Part shown: one piece after another, positions 7,145-15,470 of the stretch
Position numbering within the stretch: position 1 is the first letter of the stretch
Layout: each line of letters starts with the position of its first letter
Assembly (NCBI GenBank): GCA_041499035.1
Contig: JBGQJK010000006.1
Span: 1 to 39,970 of the forward strand
DNA from: DATFUL01 sp041499035
Lineage (GTDB): Bacteria > Patescibacteriota > Microgenomatia > UBA8517
Direction: 5' to 3'
DNA: 39,970 nucleotides
Translations under genes and position numbers: made by a program
Notes under the pieces: model-generated
Database searches by the model: none
Told to the model about the DNA's origin: nothing
Seen by the model: only the letters and a program-made list of their open reading frames with translations

Positions 7145-8981
7145 AGATTCCTGCCATTTTATCACTAATTTTAATAAAACTTAGCTTTTTTAGCCTTACC
7201 ATTACGGCGATAATGATCATAATTAAGAAAATAAAAATAATGAGCAGGCTATTTGTAAGTAACTGGGCTTTATTTGTAGGCAAACTTAGTCGGCTCTCAT
7301 TGACTGCAACTTTTATACTATCGGGTGTGCCTTTTCCTAGGAGGTCAAAGGGGATCTTTATTTGAGATTGGTAACTGGAATACGGTGGCAATACTTGAAT
7401 AAAATCCCTTGAGTGCTGAATACTATCAAAATAAACCGTCGGGTAAACCGAGTCTAGGGACACCGGGCCGGGATTGTAGACTTTCAGATTATATAAAGTA
7501 TCAAGAAACGGAATGCTTCTTAACATTGTCATTGAAATTTCCGGAATGCTGTTTCTTTGTGACGGAAGCTGACCGAATGAAACAAAAACGTCCTTCTGAG
7601 GATTCGCTCCAAGCTTATAGGACCCCGGCGGGTAAGGTTGTGTGCTATTTTTACCATGAATTACAAAAGCAAAATGCCTCAGGTCAAGCTTATTAAAGTA
7701 ATCTACACCACTAGTGGATCCCCAAGTGGGGTCGACAGGTATCCATGCACCTTTGGTTTTATCGTAATATTCGGGCCAGGCATGAAGGACATCATTGACA
7801 AGAGAAAGTGGCTGAAGTTCGGGATTTTCGGTGTAGGCAAAACCATTAATTTCCCGGGCGGGAATTCCGGCAGCCCTGGAAAGGGCAATGAAAAGGTCCG
7901 TGAACTCCATACAAATCGCCTGAGTTGGGCTTTGCAGAGCCCCAAGAGCGCCCATACGCTGCACGTTTGGCTGAACTCTACTAACATTGTACTTTAAGTT
8001 TTTAGAAACATAATTATAAATAGCTTCCGGAGTTTTAAGGTCTTCTGCCAACAGTTTTATCCGGGGATTGTCTGCCTGCCAATAAGTGGTGGGCAGTAAA
8101 TCATTGCCTAATACGGCCGGGGGTGGTTTAGGGAACGGTCTGAAACTCGCAAATATCTGAACCGAGCCATTGATGTTAACATCAACTCTTTGCCTCGGGC
8201 TTAGTTTGTAAATTGCAAGCCAATTGCCGTCTTCATCAATTTGAACATCGATCGGTTTTGGTTCGATTTTGTTAAAATATACTTTCTGAAACGCAGTGTC
8301 GGGTGGGAGAGCTATTTGCGTTTGGGAGTTAACTGCCAAGGGATTTTCCAGATGATAAGAAAGGGTAAAGGCAAAAACCTGAAATTGCCCGAATCCTGCG
8401 GTCACTCCGGTTGCGCTGATATTTTCCTTGGAAAAACTGTAAGTTTTAAACCCCCCCGAGTCTGAATCCGCAATCGGTTGAGGAGAAATATAAGCTTCCT
8501 GACCAAATGAATCGGGTACAAGTAAATTAACGTGATAGTTTCTGAAGGAGGCTTGTTCAGCTAGTCTGGGAATGGAAATCTCCCAAACTTCACCTGTTTT
8601 TGTCGCAAAACCACTGTTCTCATATGAAATAGAGAAATGCCGCCTGGCGGAGCGGCCTACAACTGCATCGTTAAAAATCAGCTTAATGTTTAGCTTCTCT
8701 CCATCTTGAGTTGTATCTACTTTAACGGGCTTCCCCGAGTCATCAGCCGCGTGGACATTTTGAGCGCTAATATTTTCCAGCGACAAAGTGTAAGTCGTTG
8801 CATAAAGAGTGGAAAAAAGGTTCTCGAGAACTATGTCGTGAGTGACTAAAGTTTTACCCGTTTCTTCAACCTTATAACTAACCGTGGCGTCCACCGCAAA
8901 AGAATCATCCGCGTGAACAGGTTTTGGATTCAATAAAAGGAAAAAAAGACCTGCCGCTAAAAAAAGGTATTTCTTAAACAT
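7098..8981 (-). CDS. Exported transglutaminase-like domain protein
   Basis: A 627-residue envelope protein: signal peptide (1-24, cut near VHA/DD), a long beta-rich extracellular region (25-290), a transglutaminase-like cysteine protease fold (about 300-445) with the triad C357, H400 and D417 in AICMEF, VLHAWPEYY and VDPTW, then a second beta domain and a C-terminal transmembrane helix (about 574-597) with a basic tail. Proteins of this build may hydrolyse or cross-link peptide bonds at the cell surface; the substrate is unknown. It sits between uvrA (12 nt upstream) and uvrC (overlapping), an odd place for an envelope enzyme. It probably shares the uvrA transcript. Confidence 0.82.
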   Translation of the reverse strand: MFKKYLFLAAGLFFLLLNPKPVHADDSFAVDATVSYKVEETGKTLVTHDIVLENLFSTLYATTYTLSLENISAQNVHAADDSGKPVKVDTTQDGEKLNIKLIFNDAVVGRSARRHFSISYENSGFATKTGEVWEISIPRLAEQASFRNYHVNLLVPDSFGQEAYISPQPIADSDSGGFKTYSFSKENISATGVTAGFGQFQVFAFTLSYHLENPLAVNSQTQIALPPDTAFQKVYFNKIEPKPIDVQIDEDGNWLAIYKLSPRQRVDVNINGSVQIFASFRPFPKPPPAVLGNDLLPTTYWQADNPRIKLLAEDLKTPEAIYNYVSKNLKYNVSRVQPNVQRMGALGALQSPTQAICMEFTDLFIALSRAAGIPAREINGFAYTENPELQPLSLVNDVLHAWPEYYDKTKGAWIPVDPTWGSTSGVDYFNKLDLRHFAFVIHGKNSTQPYPPGSYKLGANPQKDVFVSFGQLPSQRNSIPEISMTMLRSIPFLDTLYNLKVYNPGPVSLDSVYPTVYFDSIQHSRDFIQVLPPYSSYQSQIKIPFDLLGKGTPDSIKVAVNESRLSLPTNKAQLLTNSLLIIFIFLIMIIIAVMVRLKKLSFIKISDKMAGIYAKVTGKSAKNKNSP

Positions 8982-8993
8982 TATTTGAGTATA

Positions 8994-11909
8994 TCAACTG
9001 AGGTAAGCTCCTGTATATGAATTCTTATTTTTAATAAGATCTTTTACTTGCCCGAACGCAACAACCTTTCCCCCGTTGTCTCCTCCTTCGGGACCAAGAT
9101 CGATAATGTAATCGGAGTTTTTGATTACATCCCCATTGTGCTCTATCACAAAAACAGAATTCCCCTTTTGAACTAAAAGCTTTAGAACTCTAAGAAGCCG
9201 TTCGACATCCGCAAAGTGAAGTCCCGTGGTCGGCTCATCCAGAATATAAACAGTCCGGCCCGTTGCCCGCCTTGAAAGTTCCGTAGCCAATTTAACTCTT
9301 TGTGCCTCGCCTCCCGAAAGCGTAGTTGCGGGTTGGCCTAGTTGCATATAACCCAAACCGACCAGTGACAAGGTTTCTAGACGGGCCAGGATTTGCGGGT
9401 GGGCATGAAAAAACTCTTTTGCTTCATCAATAGTCATATCGAGCACCTCGGCAATATTTTTACCTCTATACGTAACTTCCAAAGTTTGAGCGTTGTACCT
9501 TTTACCATGGCAAACGTCACAGGTTACCCAAATGTCACTCATAAACTGCATTTCAATTTTAATCTGGCCCTGACCCTCACAGGCTTCGCACCTTCCCCCC
9601 CTGACGTTGAAGGAAAATCTGCCCTTTTTATATCCCGCAGTTTTTGCATCGCGTGTGGCAGTAAACACATCCCGGATCGGATCAAACATACCCGTATAAG
9701 TCGAAGGGTTACTTCTCGGGGTCCTGCCTATTGGCGACTGGTCTATTAGTATCGCCTTATCTATATTTTCTAAGCCCTCAATCCGTTTATAACCCCCTGC
9801 TTCACCGCGGAAGTTAAAGCTTAACTCCTTTTGGAGAGCGGGATACAAAGTTTCTACAAGAAGTGTGGACTTACCGCTGCCCGAGACTCCCGTTATTGAC
9901 ACCAATTTTCCGAGGGGAAACTCAACATCAACATTCTTCAAGTTGAATTGATTCGCGCCAAAAATTTTTAGCTTGTTCTTAGAATCATCAGTAATCTGAA
10001 GCTGATGGCTGATTTCAATTTTCTTTTTGCCGGACAAATATTGTCCCGTAATTGATTTAGGGTTTTTCTCAATTTCTTTTGGGGTTCCTACTGCAATGAC
10101 CTCGCCCCCATGTTTACCAGCGCCTGGGCCAAAATCCACTATATAATCGCTCTCGCGCATCATTGTGGCGTCATGCTCAACAACTACTACAGTATTGCCT
10201 AGGTCCCGCAATTTTTTGAGTGTATCTATTAATTTTTGATCGTCCCTGGGGTGTAGGCCTATTGTCGGTTCGTCAAGAACATAAAGAACGCCGGTTAGTC
10301 CGGAGCCGATTTGTGAAGCGAGCCTGATCCTTTGGGCTTCGCCGCCGGAAAGCGAGCCTGCAACTCTACTGAGGGTTAAATATTCAAGTCCAACCGAAGT
10401 TAAAAATTTAAGACGGCCCAAGGTTTCTTTAATAATTAGCCCGGCAATTTCTTTTTCCCTGGTATTCGTTATCGTTGTTTGTCCGACTGAGTTTACCCAT
10501 TCAATAGATTTATCAATTGAATAGGATGTGACTTCAGCAATAGAAAGCCCGCCAATTGTAATAGAAAGAGCTTCCTTTTTAAGTCTAAGGCCGTTGCAAT
10601 CGGGACAGAGCCTTTCCCGCATATACTTTTTGATTTCTTCTCTAACCCAATCGCTGTCGGATTGGTTATACCTACGTTCCAGTTCCTTAACAAAACCTAT
10701 AAACCCTTCCCAGATATATGTTTCCCGGCCAAATCTGTTTGTTCCATAGACATGGTATTGTTTTGTTCCGGTTCCGTCTAAAAGAATGTTTTTCTCTGCC
10801 TGACTCAATTCAGCGATGGGCTTATGCACATCGACTTTATTCTCCTCACACATTTTCTTGACCAATCTCCCGTACCACGTTTCGTGCTCAAACATATTTT
10901 GGAACGGCAGGATTCCACCTTCCATAATGGTTAGCTCGGGAGAGAAAAGAAGATCCGGTTCAACTTTCAGGATTTTACCGAGTCCTGTGCAGGTCGGGCA
11001 AGCGCCCTGGGGAGAATTGAAGGAAAATGTGCGCGGTTCGATTTCGGGAAGACTGATGTTATCAACCGGGCAGGCAAATCTTTCGGAAAACAGGTGATCC
11101 TTGAATTTTTTGGGGGAGGTCGGCATCTGGAACTCTTTATCCATAACTTGAGCCATCATCACTATTCCTTCAGAAAGGTTTAATGCCTGCTGAATAGAAT
11201 CCGCCAAACGCGATTTCAAATTGTCGTGGAAGGTTTTGTCCTTTAGATTGGCATTAAGAACGCTCACACGATCAATTACCGCGTCAATTGAATGTTTGTT
11301 AGTCTTAATTAGGACTATATCCTCCGACAAATCATGAACATAGCCGTCAATTCTGACTTGCCTGTAGCCTTTGGCTTTTAAATTCTCTAAAAGCTGTGAA
11401 AACTCTCCTTTCCTTTCCTGAACCATTGGAGAGAGCACCAGAAACCAGGCTTTTTTATTTTCCTTTGCAGTTAACTCTATCAAACTCAATGACTGATCCA
11501 CAATTTGATCCAAAGTTTGGTGAGAAATTTCGCGTCCGCAGATAGGGCAATGCGGGTGACCGATTCTGGCAAACAGAAGCCTCAGGTAATCATAAACTTC
11601 TGTTACTGTTCCTACCGTACTTCGGGGATTGTGGGAAGTCGTTTTTTGGTCAATGGAAATTGCCGGTGAAAGGCCTTCAATAGAATCCACGTCCGGCTTT
11701 TCCATGATCCCCAGGAATTGCCGCGCATAACTTGAAAGTGACTCAACATATCTTCTCTGCCCCTCCGCATAAATGGTATCAAAAGCCAAAGAGCTTTTGC
11801 CCGATCCGGACACTCCTGTTAAAACAACAAGTTTATTTTTAGGAATATCCAAATTAATATTCTTTAAATTATGCTGCCTGGCCCCCCTGATTTTGATGAA
11901 ATTCTCCAT
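8994..11909 (-). CDS. uvrA: Excinuclease ABC subunit A
   Basis: The damage-sensing ATPase of nucleotide excision repair, 971 residues, close to the usual length. Both ABC modules are complete: Walker A GVSGSGKSSLAF near residue 33 and GVSGSGKSTLL near 675, with signatures SLSGGEAQR and TLSGGEAQR. The second zinc finger (CEAC..CDVC) is intact. The first normally reads CPxC..CPxC but here is CPVD..CPTC, so one cysteine ligand is Asp. The start ATG at 11909 follows a 36-nt stretch after a TATAAT box, and this leader contains a hairpin. It is first in a run ending with the solute-binding protein gene. Confidence 0.97.
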   Translation of the reverse strand: MENFIKIRGARQHNLKNINLDIPKNKLVVLTGVSGSGKSSLAFDTIYAEGQRRYVESLSSYARQFLGIMEKPDVDSIEGLSPAISIDQKTTSHNPRSTVGTVTEVYDYLRLLFARIGHPHCPICGREISHQTLDQIVDQSLSLIELTAKENKKAWFLVLSPMVQERKGEFSQLLENLKAKGYRQVRIDGYVHDLSEDIVLIKTNKHSIDAVIDRVSVLNANLKDKTFHDNLKSRLADSIQQALNLSEGIVMMAQVMDKEFQMPTSPKKFKDHLFSERFACPVDNISLPEIEPRTFSFNSPQGACPTCTGLGKILKVEPDLLFSPELTIMEGGILPFQNMFEHETWYGRLVKKMCEENKVDVHKPIAELSQAEKNILLDGTGTKQYHVYGTNRFGRETYIWEGFIGFVKELERRYNQSDSDWVREEIKKYMRERLCPDCNGLRLKKEALSITIGGLSIAEVTSYSIDKSIEWVNSVGQTTITNTREKEIAGLIIKETLGRLKFLTSVGLEYLTLSRVAGSLSGGEAQRIRLASQIGSGLTGVLYVLDEPTIGLHPRDDQKLIDTLKKLRDLGNTVVVVEHDATMMRESDYIVDFGPGAGKHGGEVIAVGTPKEIEKNPKSITGQYLSGKKKIEISHQLQITDDSKNKLKIFGANQFNLKNVDVEFPLGKLVSITGVSGSGKSTLLVETLYPALQKELSFNFRGEAGGYKRIEGLENIDKAILIDQSPIGRTPRSNPSTYTGMFDPIRDVFTATRDAKTAGYKKGRFSFNVRGGRCEACEGQGQIKIEMQFMSDIWVTCDVCHGKRYNAQTLEVTYRGKNIAEVLDMTIDEAKEFFHAHPQILARLETLSLVGLGYMQLGQPATTLSGGEAQRVKLATELSRRATGRTVYILDEPTTGLHFADVERLLRVLKLLVQKGNSVFVIEHNGDVIKNSDYIIDLGPEGGDNGGKVVAFGQVKDLIKNKNSYTGAYLS

Positions 11910-11918
11910 GCCAAAGTC

Positions 11919-11938
11919 CCGCCGGTTTCAACCGGTGG
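11919..11938 (-). promoter_or_regulatory. Hairpin in the uvrA leader
   Basis: Nine-base arms, CCACCGGTT and AACCGGCGG, with one mismatch and a GA loop lie between the -10 box and the uvrA start. The central CCGGTT/AACCGG is perfectly paired. It could be an operator or a structure controlling translation; it is not followed by a U run in the direction of transcription. Confidence 0.5.
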
Positions 11939-11945
11939 ATAGCCG

Positions 11946-11954
11946 ATTATAACA
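11946..11954 (-). promoter_or_regulatory. Extended -10 promoter of uvrA
   Basis: TG-n-TATAAT on the minus strand (TATAAT at 11946-11951). The expected leader is about 30 nt, unlike most first genes here. An in-frame TGA between the box and the ATG rules out an earlier start. Confidence 0.55.
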
Positions 11955-11963
11955 TTTTCTTTA

Positions 11964-11991
11964 TTGACAAAAAAATATAAGTTTTCATAAT
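11964..11991 (+). promoter_or_regulatory. Promoter of the small gene at 12000, leaderless arrangement
   Basis: A consensus TTGACA (11964-11969), a 16-nt spacer and CATAAT (11986-11991), then 8 nt to the ATG. It is back to back with the uvrA promoter. Confidence 0.6.
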
Positions 11992-11999
11992 CAAAAAAA

Positions 12000-12290
12000 A
12001 TGGGTGCCGATAATATACTGACCCGACTGCTTCCCCATAAAAGAGCGAATTTGAGACCCGACTTTTCCGAAATCGTTCTAACCGACCTGTCTCCGCAGGA
12101 CGTAAATAAATATTTTCCTCCGGGCAACTGGTTTACCATTGGCGACCAGGATACACCGTTTGGCCAAACTGTTCCCGGTGTAGCAGCTTATGTTGATAAA
12201 AACTCCAGATCGTTGATCTTAACCAATATTAACGGCAACGTGGGAAAGCGAGCAGAATGTCTTTATATAGACCTTCGGCCAATGAAATAA
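12000..12290 (+). CDS. Small protein of unknown function between uvrA and uvrB
   Basis: A 96-residue soluble protein that I cannot assign. It contains a motif-like stretch, FPPGNWFTIGDQDTPFG (about 39-55), followed by alternating hydrophobic beta-like segments (VAAYVDKNSRSLILTNI). It is the only plus-strand gene between two minus-strand uvr genes. It has its own consensus promoter and ends 3 nt before the convergent uvrB stop. Reasons to think it is real are the promoter, the exact fit to the gap and protein-like composition. The opposite-strand frame at 11864-12139 overlaps the uvrA start and is less credible. Confidence 0.6.
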   Translation: MGADNILTRLLPHKRANLRPDFSEIVLTDLSPQDVNKYFPPGNWFTIGDQDTPFGQTVPGVAAYVDKNSRSLILTNINGNVGKRAECLYIDLRPMK

Positions 12291-12293
12291 CGA

Positions 12294-14312
12294 TTAAATC
12301 TCCTTGATTTTGTCTCTTATTTCTGCCGCTAATTCAAAATTCAAGTCCTGCGCGGCAAGGCGCATTTCGGTTTGCAAATTTTTGACCAACCTCTTTTTCT
12401 CCATAGGTGTCATGCTATCAACTTCCAGATGAGGAAGGGATTGGAAAACAGCTTCTTTTGAACCGAATACCCATGGCCCGCGCTCGGAAGAATCATACTC
12501 AATTACCCTCTCGCGTCTCGGCTTGTCAATACTCACCGGGGTAATATTGTGCTTCTTATTGTAGGCTATTTGATATGCACGTCTGCGCTTAACCTCACTA
12601 AGTGCCCTTTGCATTGAACCGGTTACATGGTCGGCATACATAATAACGCGGCCCTCAACGTGTCTGGCGGCCCTACCCATCGTTTGTATAAGGGTTACGT
12701 CGCTACGGAGGAATCCCTCTTTGTCAGCGTCTAGGATAGCCACCAGACTAACCTCAGGCAGGTCGAGTCCCTCACGGAGTAAATTAATTCCAACCAAAAC
12801 ATCATATTTCCCGCTCCTCAGATCATCCAAAATGTCTGTTCTTTCTAAAGTTTTAACGTCGGAGTGTAAATATTGAACTTTAAGTCCCTGCTCATTCAAA
12901 TAAGTAGAAAGGTCCTCGGCGGTTTTTTTGGTCAATGTAGTAACCAAAGTTCTTTGTTTTTTGGCAACTGTCTTTTTAATTTCTTGGATTACGTCCACCA
13001 CTTGATGTTTGACCGGCTTAATTTCAACTAGAGGATCCGGAATTCCTGTGGGACGAACTAATAGTTCCGTAACCTTGCCTTTACTCATAGAAACTTCCCA
13101 ATCATTCGGCGTTGCCGAGGAGGCGATAAAATTAGGGACCCTCCTCATAAATTCCTCAAATCTAAGGGGACGGTTATCAAGCGCCGAAGGCAAACGGAAA
13201 CCATAATCAATTAACGTTTGCTTACGTGCCAAGTCTCCATTAAACATACCGCGTATCTGAGGAAAAGTCATATGAGATTCATCCACCAAAAGCATCCATT
13301 TGTCTTTATATGGTTCGTTAAAGTAGTCCAGGAGAGAAAAAGGAGGGTCGCCCGGGCTTCTGCCGTCAAAGTATCTGGAATAATTTTCAATGCCCTTAAC
13401 GTAGCCAACTTCTTGAATCATTTCAAGATCATAGGTAACTTTTTGAGCGATTCTGTGAGCCTCCAGCATCTTGCCTTCGGCTTTTAATTTCTTAACTTGA
13501 ATATTCAGATCCTCTTTAATAACTTCAAAAACATCTTTGTAGGAATCGGGGTTGGTCATAAAGTGTTTGGCCGGATAAAGGACAAAACTTGTAGGCTCAT
13601 ACGGAGTTTTACTTTCCTCCTTATTCCCCGTCACCGGATTAATCATTTCGACCTTCTTGATAGTCTTTTCATCGACCTCAATATGAATACCTTCGTCAAG
13701 ATAAGCCGGATAAATGTCTATTGAGTCGCCGCGGACGCGGAAAGTCCCTCTGTTAAAACCAAATTCACTGCGTTCGTACTGAAGGTCAACAATTCTGTCT
13801 ATTATTTGCTCGCGGTTAATCTTCATACCGCTTGTTATCTCAAAGACAAAATGGCCGTATTCCCGGGGCGAACCGATGTTATAGATGCAGGAAACCGAAG
13901 CGACAACAATAGTATCCGCGCGGGTTAAAAGATTCGCGGTAGCTGCGAGCCTGAGTTTATCTATTGTTTCATTTATATCCGCATCTTTTTCTATATAAGT
14001 ATCAGTTGACGGAATATACGCCTCGGGCTGGTAGTAATCGTAGTAGGAAACAAAGTAGGAAACCGCATTGTCCGGAAAAAGATCCCTCATTTCTTGATAC
14101 AGTTGGGCTGCAAGAGTTTTGTTGTGAGAGATGATAAGCGTGGGCCGCTGCACTTTTTCAATTACCTTGGCCATTGTAAAAGTCTTACCGCTGCCTGTTA
14201 CACCAAGGAGTGTTTGATATTTTTCACCGGCGGATATTCCGTCAGATAATTTATCTATCGCTGCAACTTGGTCCGGAATTGGTATATATTTTGACTGAAG
14301 CTTAAATCGCAT
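12294..14312 (-). CDS. uvrB: Excinuclease ABC subunit B
   Basis: The damage-verifying helicase-like subunit, 672 residues, full length. It has Walker A GVTGSGKT (about residues 38-45), the beta-hairpin region YYDYYQPEAYIPSTDTYIEKD (about 91-111) that clamps DNA, the DEAD-like DESHMTF, helicase motif VI (QTMGRAARH) and a C-terminal UVR motif (about 635-672) that recruits UvrC. A -10 box (TAAAAT with TG-n) lies 6 nt before the ATG. It is divergent from lexA across a strongly palindromic intergenic region, which suggests SOS control; that is inference. Confidence 0.97.
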   Translation of the reverse strand: MRFKLQSKYIPIPDQVAAIDKLSDGISAGEKYQTLLGVTGSGKTFTMAKVIEKVQRPTLIISHNKTLAAQLYQEMRDLFPDNAVSYFVSYYDYYQPEAYIPSTDTYIEKDADINETIDKLRLAATANLLTRADTIVVASVSCIYNIGSPREYGHFVFEITSGMKINREQIIDRIVDLQYERSEFGFNRGTFRVRGDSIDIYPAYLDEGIHIEVDEKTIKKVEMINPVTGNKEESKTPYEPTSFVLYPAKHFMTNPDSYKDVFEVIKEDLNIQVKKLKAEGKMLEAHRIAQKVTYDLEMIQEVGYVKGIENYSRYFDGRSPGDPPFSLLDYFNEPYKDKWMLLVDESHMTFPQIRGMFNGDLARKQTLIDYGFRLPSALDNRPLRFEEFMRRVPNFIASSATPNDWEVSMSKGKVTELLVRPTGIPDPLVEIKPVKHQVVDVIQEIKKTVAKKQRTLVTTLTKKTAEDLSTYLNEQGLKVQYLHSDVKTLERTDILDDLRSGKYDVLVGINLLREGLDLPEVSLVAILDADKEGFLRSDVTLIQTMGRAARHVEGRVIMYADHVTGSMQRALSEVKRRRAYQIAYNKKHNITPVSIDKPRRERVIEYDSSERGPWVFGSKEAVFQSLPHLEVDSMTPMEKKRLVKNLQTEMRLAAQDLNFELAAEIRDKIKEI

Positions 14313-14318
14313 AAAGAT

Positions 14319-14327
14319 ATTTTATCA
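14319..14327 (-). promoter_or_regulatory. Extended -10 promoter of uvrB, leaderless arrangement
   Basis: TG-A-TAAAAT on the minus strand, with the box ending 6 nt before the ATG at 14312. The -35 region is weak, as expected when the extended element is present. Confidence 0.5.
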
Positions 14328-14339
14328 TCATATCCATGT

Positions 14340-14402
14340 CCCGTTCTTACGCCCTTGCGACGCAAATACGTAGTATTTGGGAGCAATGAAGTATAGCACG
14401 GG
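14340..14402. repeat. Long imperfect hairpin between uvrB and lexA
   Basis: Nested complementary blocks run CCCGT (14340-14344), TAC, TTGC (14355-14358) and CAAATAC (14363-14369), and return as GTATTTG (14373-14379), GCAA (14383-14386), GTA and ACGGG (14398-14402). The core CAAATACGTAGTATTTG is a perfect 7+7 inverted repeat, and TTGCGACGCAA (14355-14365) is a second overlapping one. It lies about 16 nt upstream of the uvrB -10 box and 39 nt upstream of the lexA -35 box. It could be a LexA operator region, a small RNA or a mobile repeat unit. Confidence 0.65.
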
Positions 14403-14440
14403 ATTCGGTTAATGTTTGGTTTTGTGATAGTAAGATCCAG

Positions 14441-14469
14441 TTGACGACTTCGGGTAATCTTCGTATATT
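14441..14469 (+). promoter_or_regulatory. Promoter of lexA, leaderless arrangement
   Basis: TTGACG (14441-14446), exactly 17 nt, then TATATT (14464-14469), with only 5 nt to the ATG at 14475. Confidence 0.65.
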
Positions 14470-14474
14470 GGATT

Positions 14475-15095
14475 ATGCCTTTAATCATCTACAAAAAACA
14501 GCGCCAAATCCTCGATTTTATAAAGCAATTTATCCAGGCAAATGGAAGCGCTCCGACTCTTAAGCAAATCGCCGGAGCAATTGACGTTTCTTCTTTGGCT
14601 ACAGTTCATGAGCACTTGCAAGCCTTGGAAGAAAAAGGGTTGATCAAAAGGAAACACGGCAAGAACAGAAGTATGGAATTAACGAATGGGGATAGTAACT
14701 TTGCATCCGACGGATTTGAAGCCCCGATATTGGGTTTTATTGCGGCCGGCTCACCTATCGAACCTTACACAGACCCGAATGCAACTATGAACATTCCCTC
14801 GACGTTTGTAAGCGGCAAGAAAAGAACCTATGTGCTCCAAGTCCGCGGACAAAGCATGATTGAAGACCACATAAACGACGGCGATTATGTGGTGATAGAA
14901 CAGACCGAAAGCGCAAATGACGGGGAAATAGTCGTAGCATTACTCGATAACGGCATGGCCACTTTAAAAAGATTTTTTAAAGAGGCGACCAGAATCAGAC
15001 TTCAGCCGGCAAACTCCACGATGCAACCGATTTTTGTTAAAAATGTAAGAATTCAGGGAAGAGTGGTAGGGCTGGTAAGAAAATATAAGAACTAA
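14475..15095 (+). CDS. lexA: LexA repressor
   Basis: The SOS-response repressor, 206 residues. The N-terminal winged helix-turn-helix (about 1-70) has the LexA pattern APTLKQIAGAIDVSSLATVHEHLQALEEKGLI. The C-terminal S24 peptidase domain has the self-cleavage site A91-G92 (in FIAAGSP), nucleophile S127 (RGQSMIEDHI) and general base K165 (ATLKRFF). All residues needed for RecA-stimulated autocleavage are present. The linker is normal. It is divergent from uvrB, which suggests joint control. The stop codon overlaps that of the convergent small membrane-protein gene. Confidence 0.95.
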   Translation: MPLIIYKKQRQILDFIKQFIQANGSAPTLKQIAGAIDVSSLATVHEHLQALEEKGLIKRKHGKNRSMELTNGDSNFASDGFEAPILGFIAAGSPIEPYTDPNATMNIPSTFVSGKKRTYVLQVRGQSMIEDHINDGDYVVIEQTESANDGEIVVALLDNGMATLKRFFKEATRIRLQPANSTMQPIFVKNVRIQGRVVGLVRKYKN

Positions 15096-15430
15096 CCTGC
15101 GGGCGGTGTATCTACTTTTACTTCAGGGGATGGGGGTTGTGGGGCTTCCGCCATCTCATGATCTATAATTTTGTCTTGTACATATATATTCGATCCGGAT
15201 AAAACAATCATATACAAACCAAGACTTACGCTTCGTACGCCGGATGCAACTTGCTCAGAGTCGTTGTTTCTGTGTCCAAAAAAAATAGATGTAGCTCCGA
15301 TTGCGATAGCACTGCCACCAGCAGCAAAACCTACATAAGAAAGAGCTCTAACTGTAAATTTTTCATTTCTTGTTAAAACCTTCGGGTACTCAACCTCCTG
15401 GGGCTTTGCGGGAGTAATTTCATTAGACAT
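15092..15430 (-). CDS. Small membrane protein of unknown function
   Basis: A 112-residue protein with two predicted transmembrane helices (about residues 29-48 and 67-87) and a Pro-rich, acidic C-terminal tail. I recognise no family. The ATG at 15430 is preferred over an upstream start at 15451 because a consensus TTGACA-16-TATAAT promoter ends 7 nt before it. The upstream neighbour at 15471 has the same helix-linker-helix build, so the two may be distant relatives. Confidence 0.6.
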   Translation of the reverse strand: MSNEITPAKPQEVEYPKVLTRNEKFTVRALSYVGFAAGGSAIAIGATSIFFGHRNNDSEQVASGVRSVSLGLYMIVLSGSNIYVQDKIIDHEMAEAPQPPSPEVKVDTPPAG

Positions 15431-15437
15431 ACGAAGG

Positions 15438-15465
15438 ATTATACAGAGCAAATATTACTTGTCAA
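15438..15465 (-). promoter_or_regulatory. Consensus promoter, leaderless arrangement
   Basis: On the minus strand TTGACA (15460-15465), a 16-nt spacer and TATAAT (15438-15443), then 7 nt to the ATG at 15430. Both hexamers are perfect. Confidence 0.7.
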
Positions 15466-15470
15466 CTTAG

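Noticed and set aside
11864..12139. A minus-strand frame overlapping the uvrA start
   Set aside because: It covers the uvrA promoter, leader and first codons. The plus-strand frame at 12000-12290 has a promoter and a better fit.
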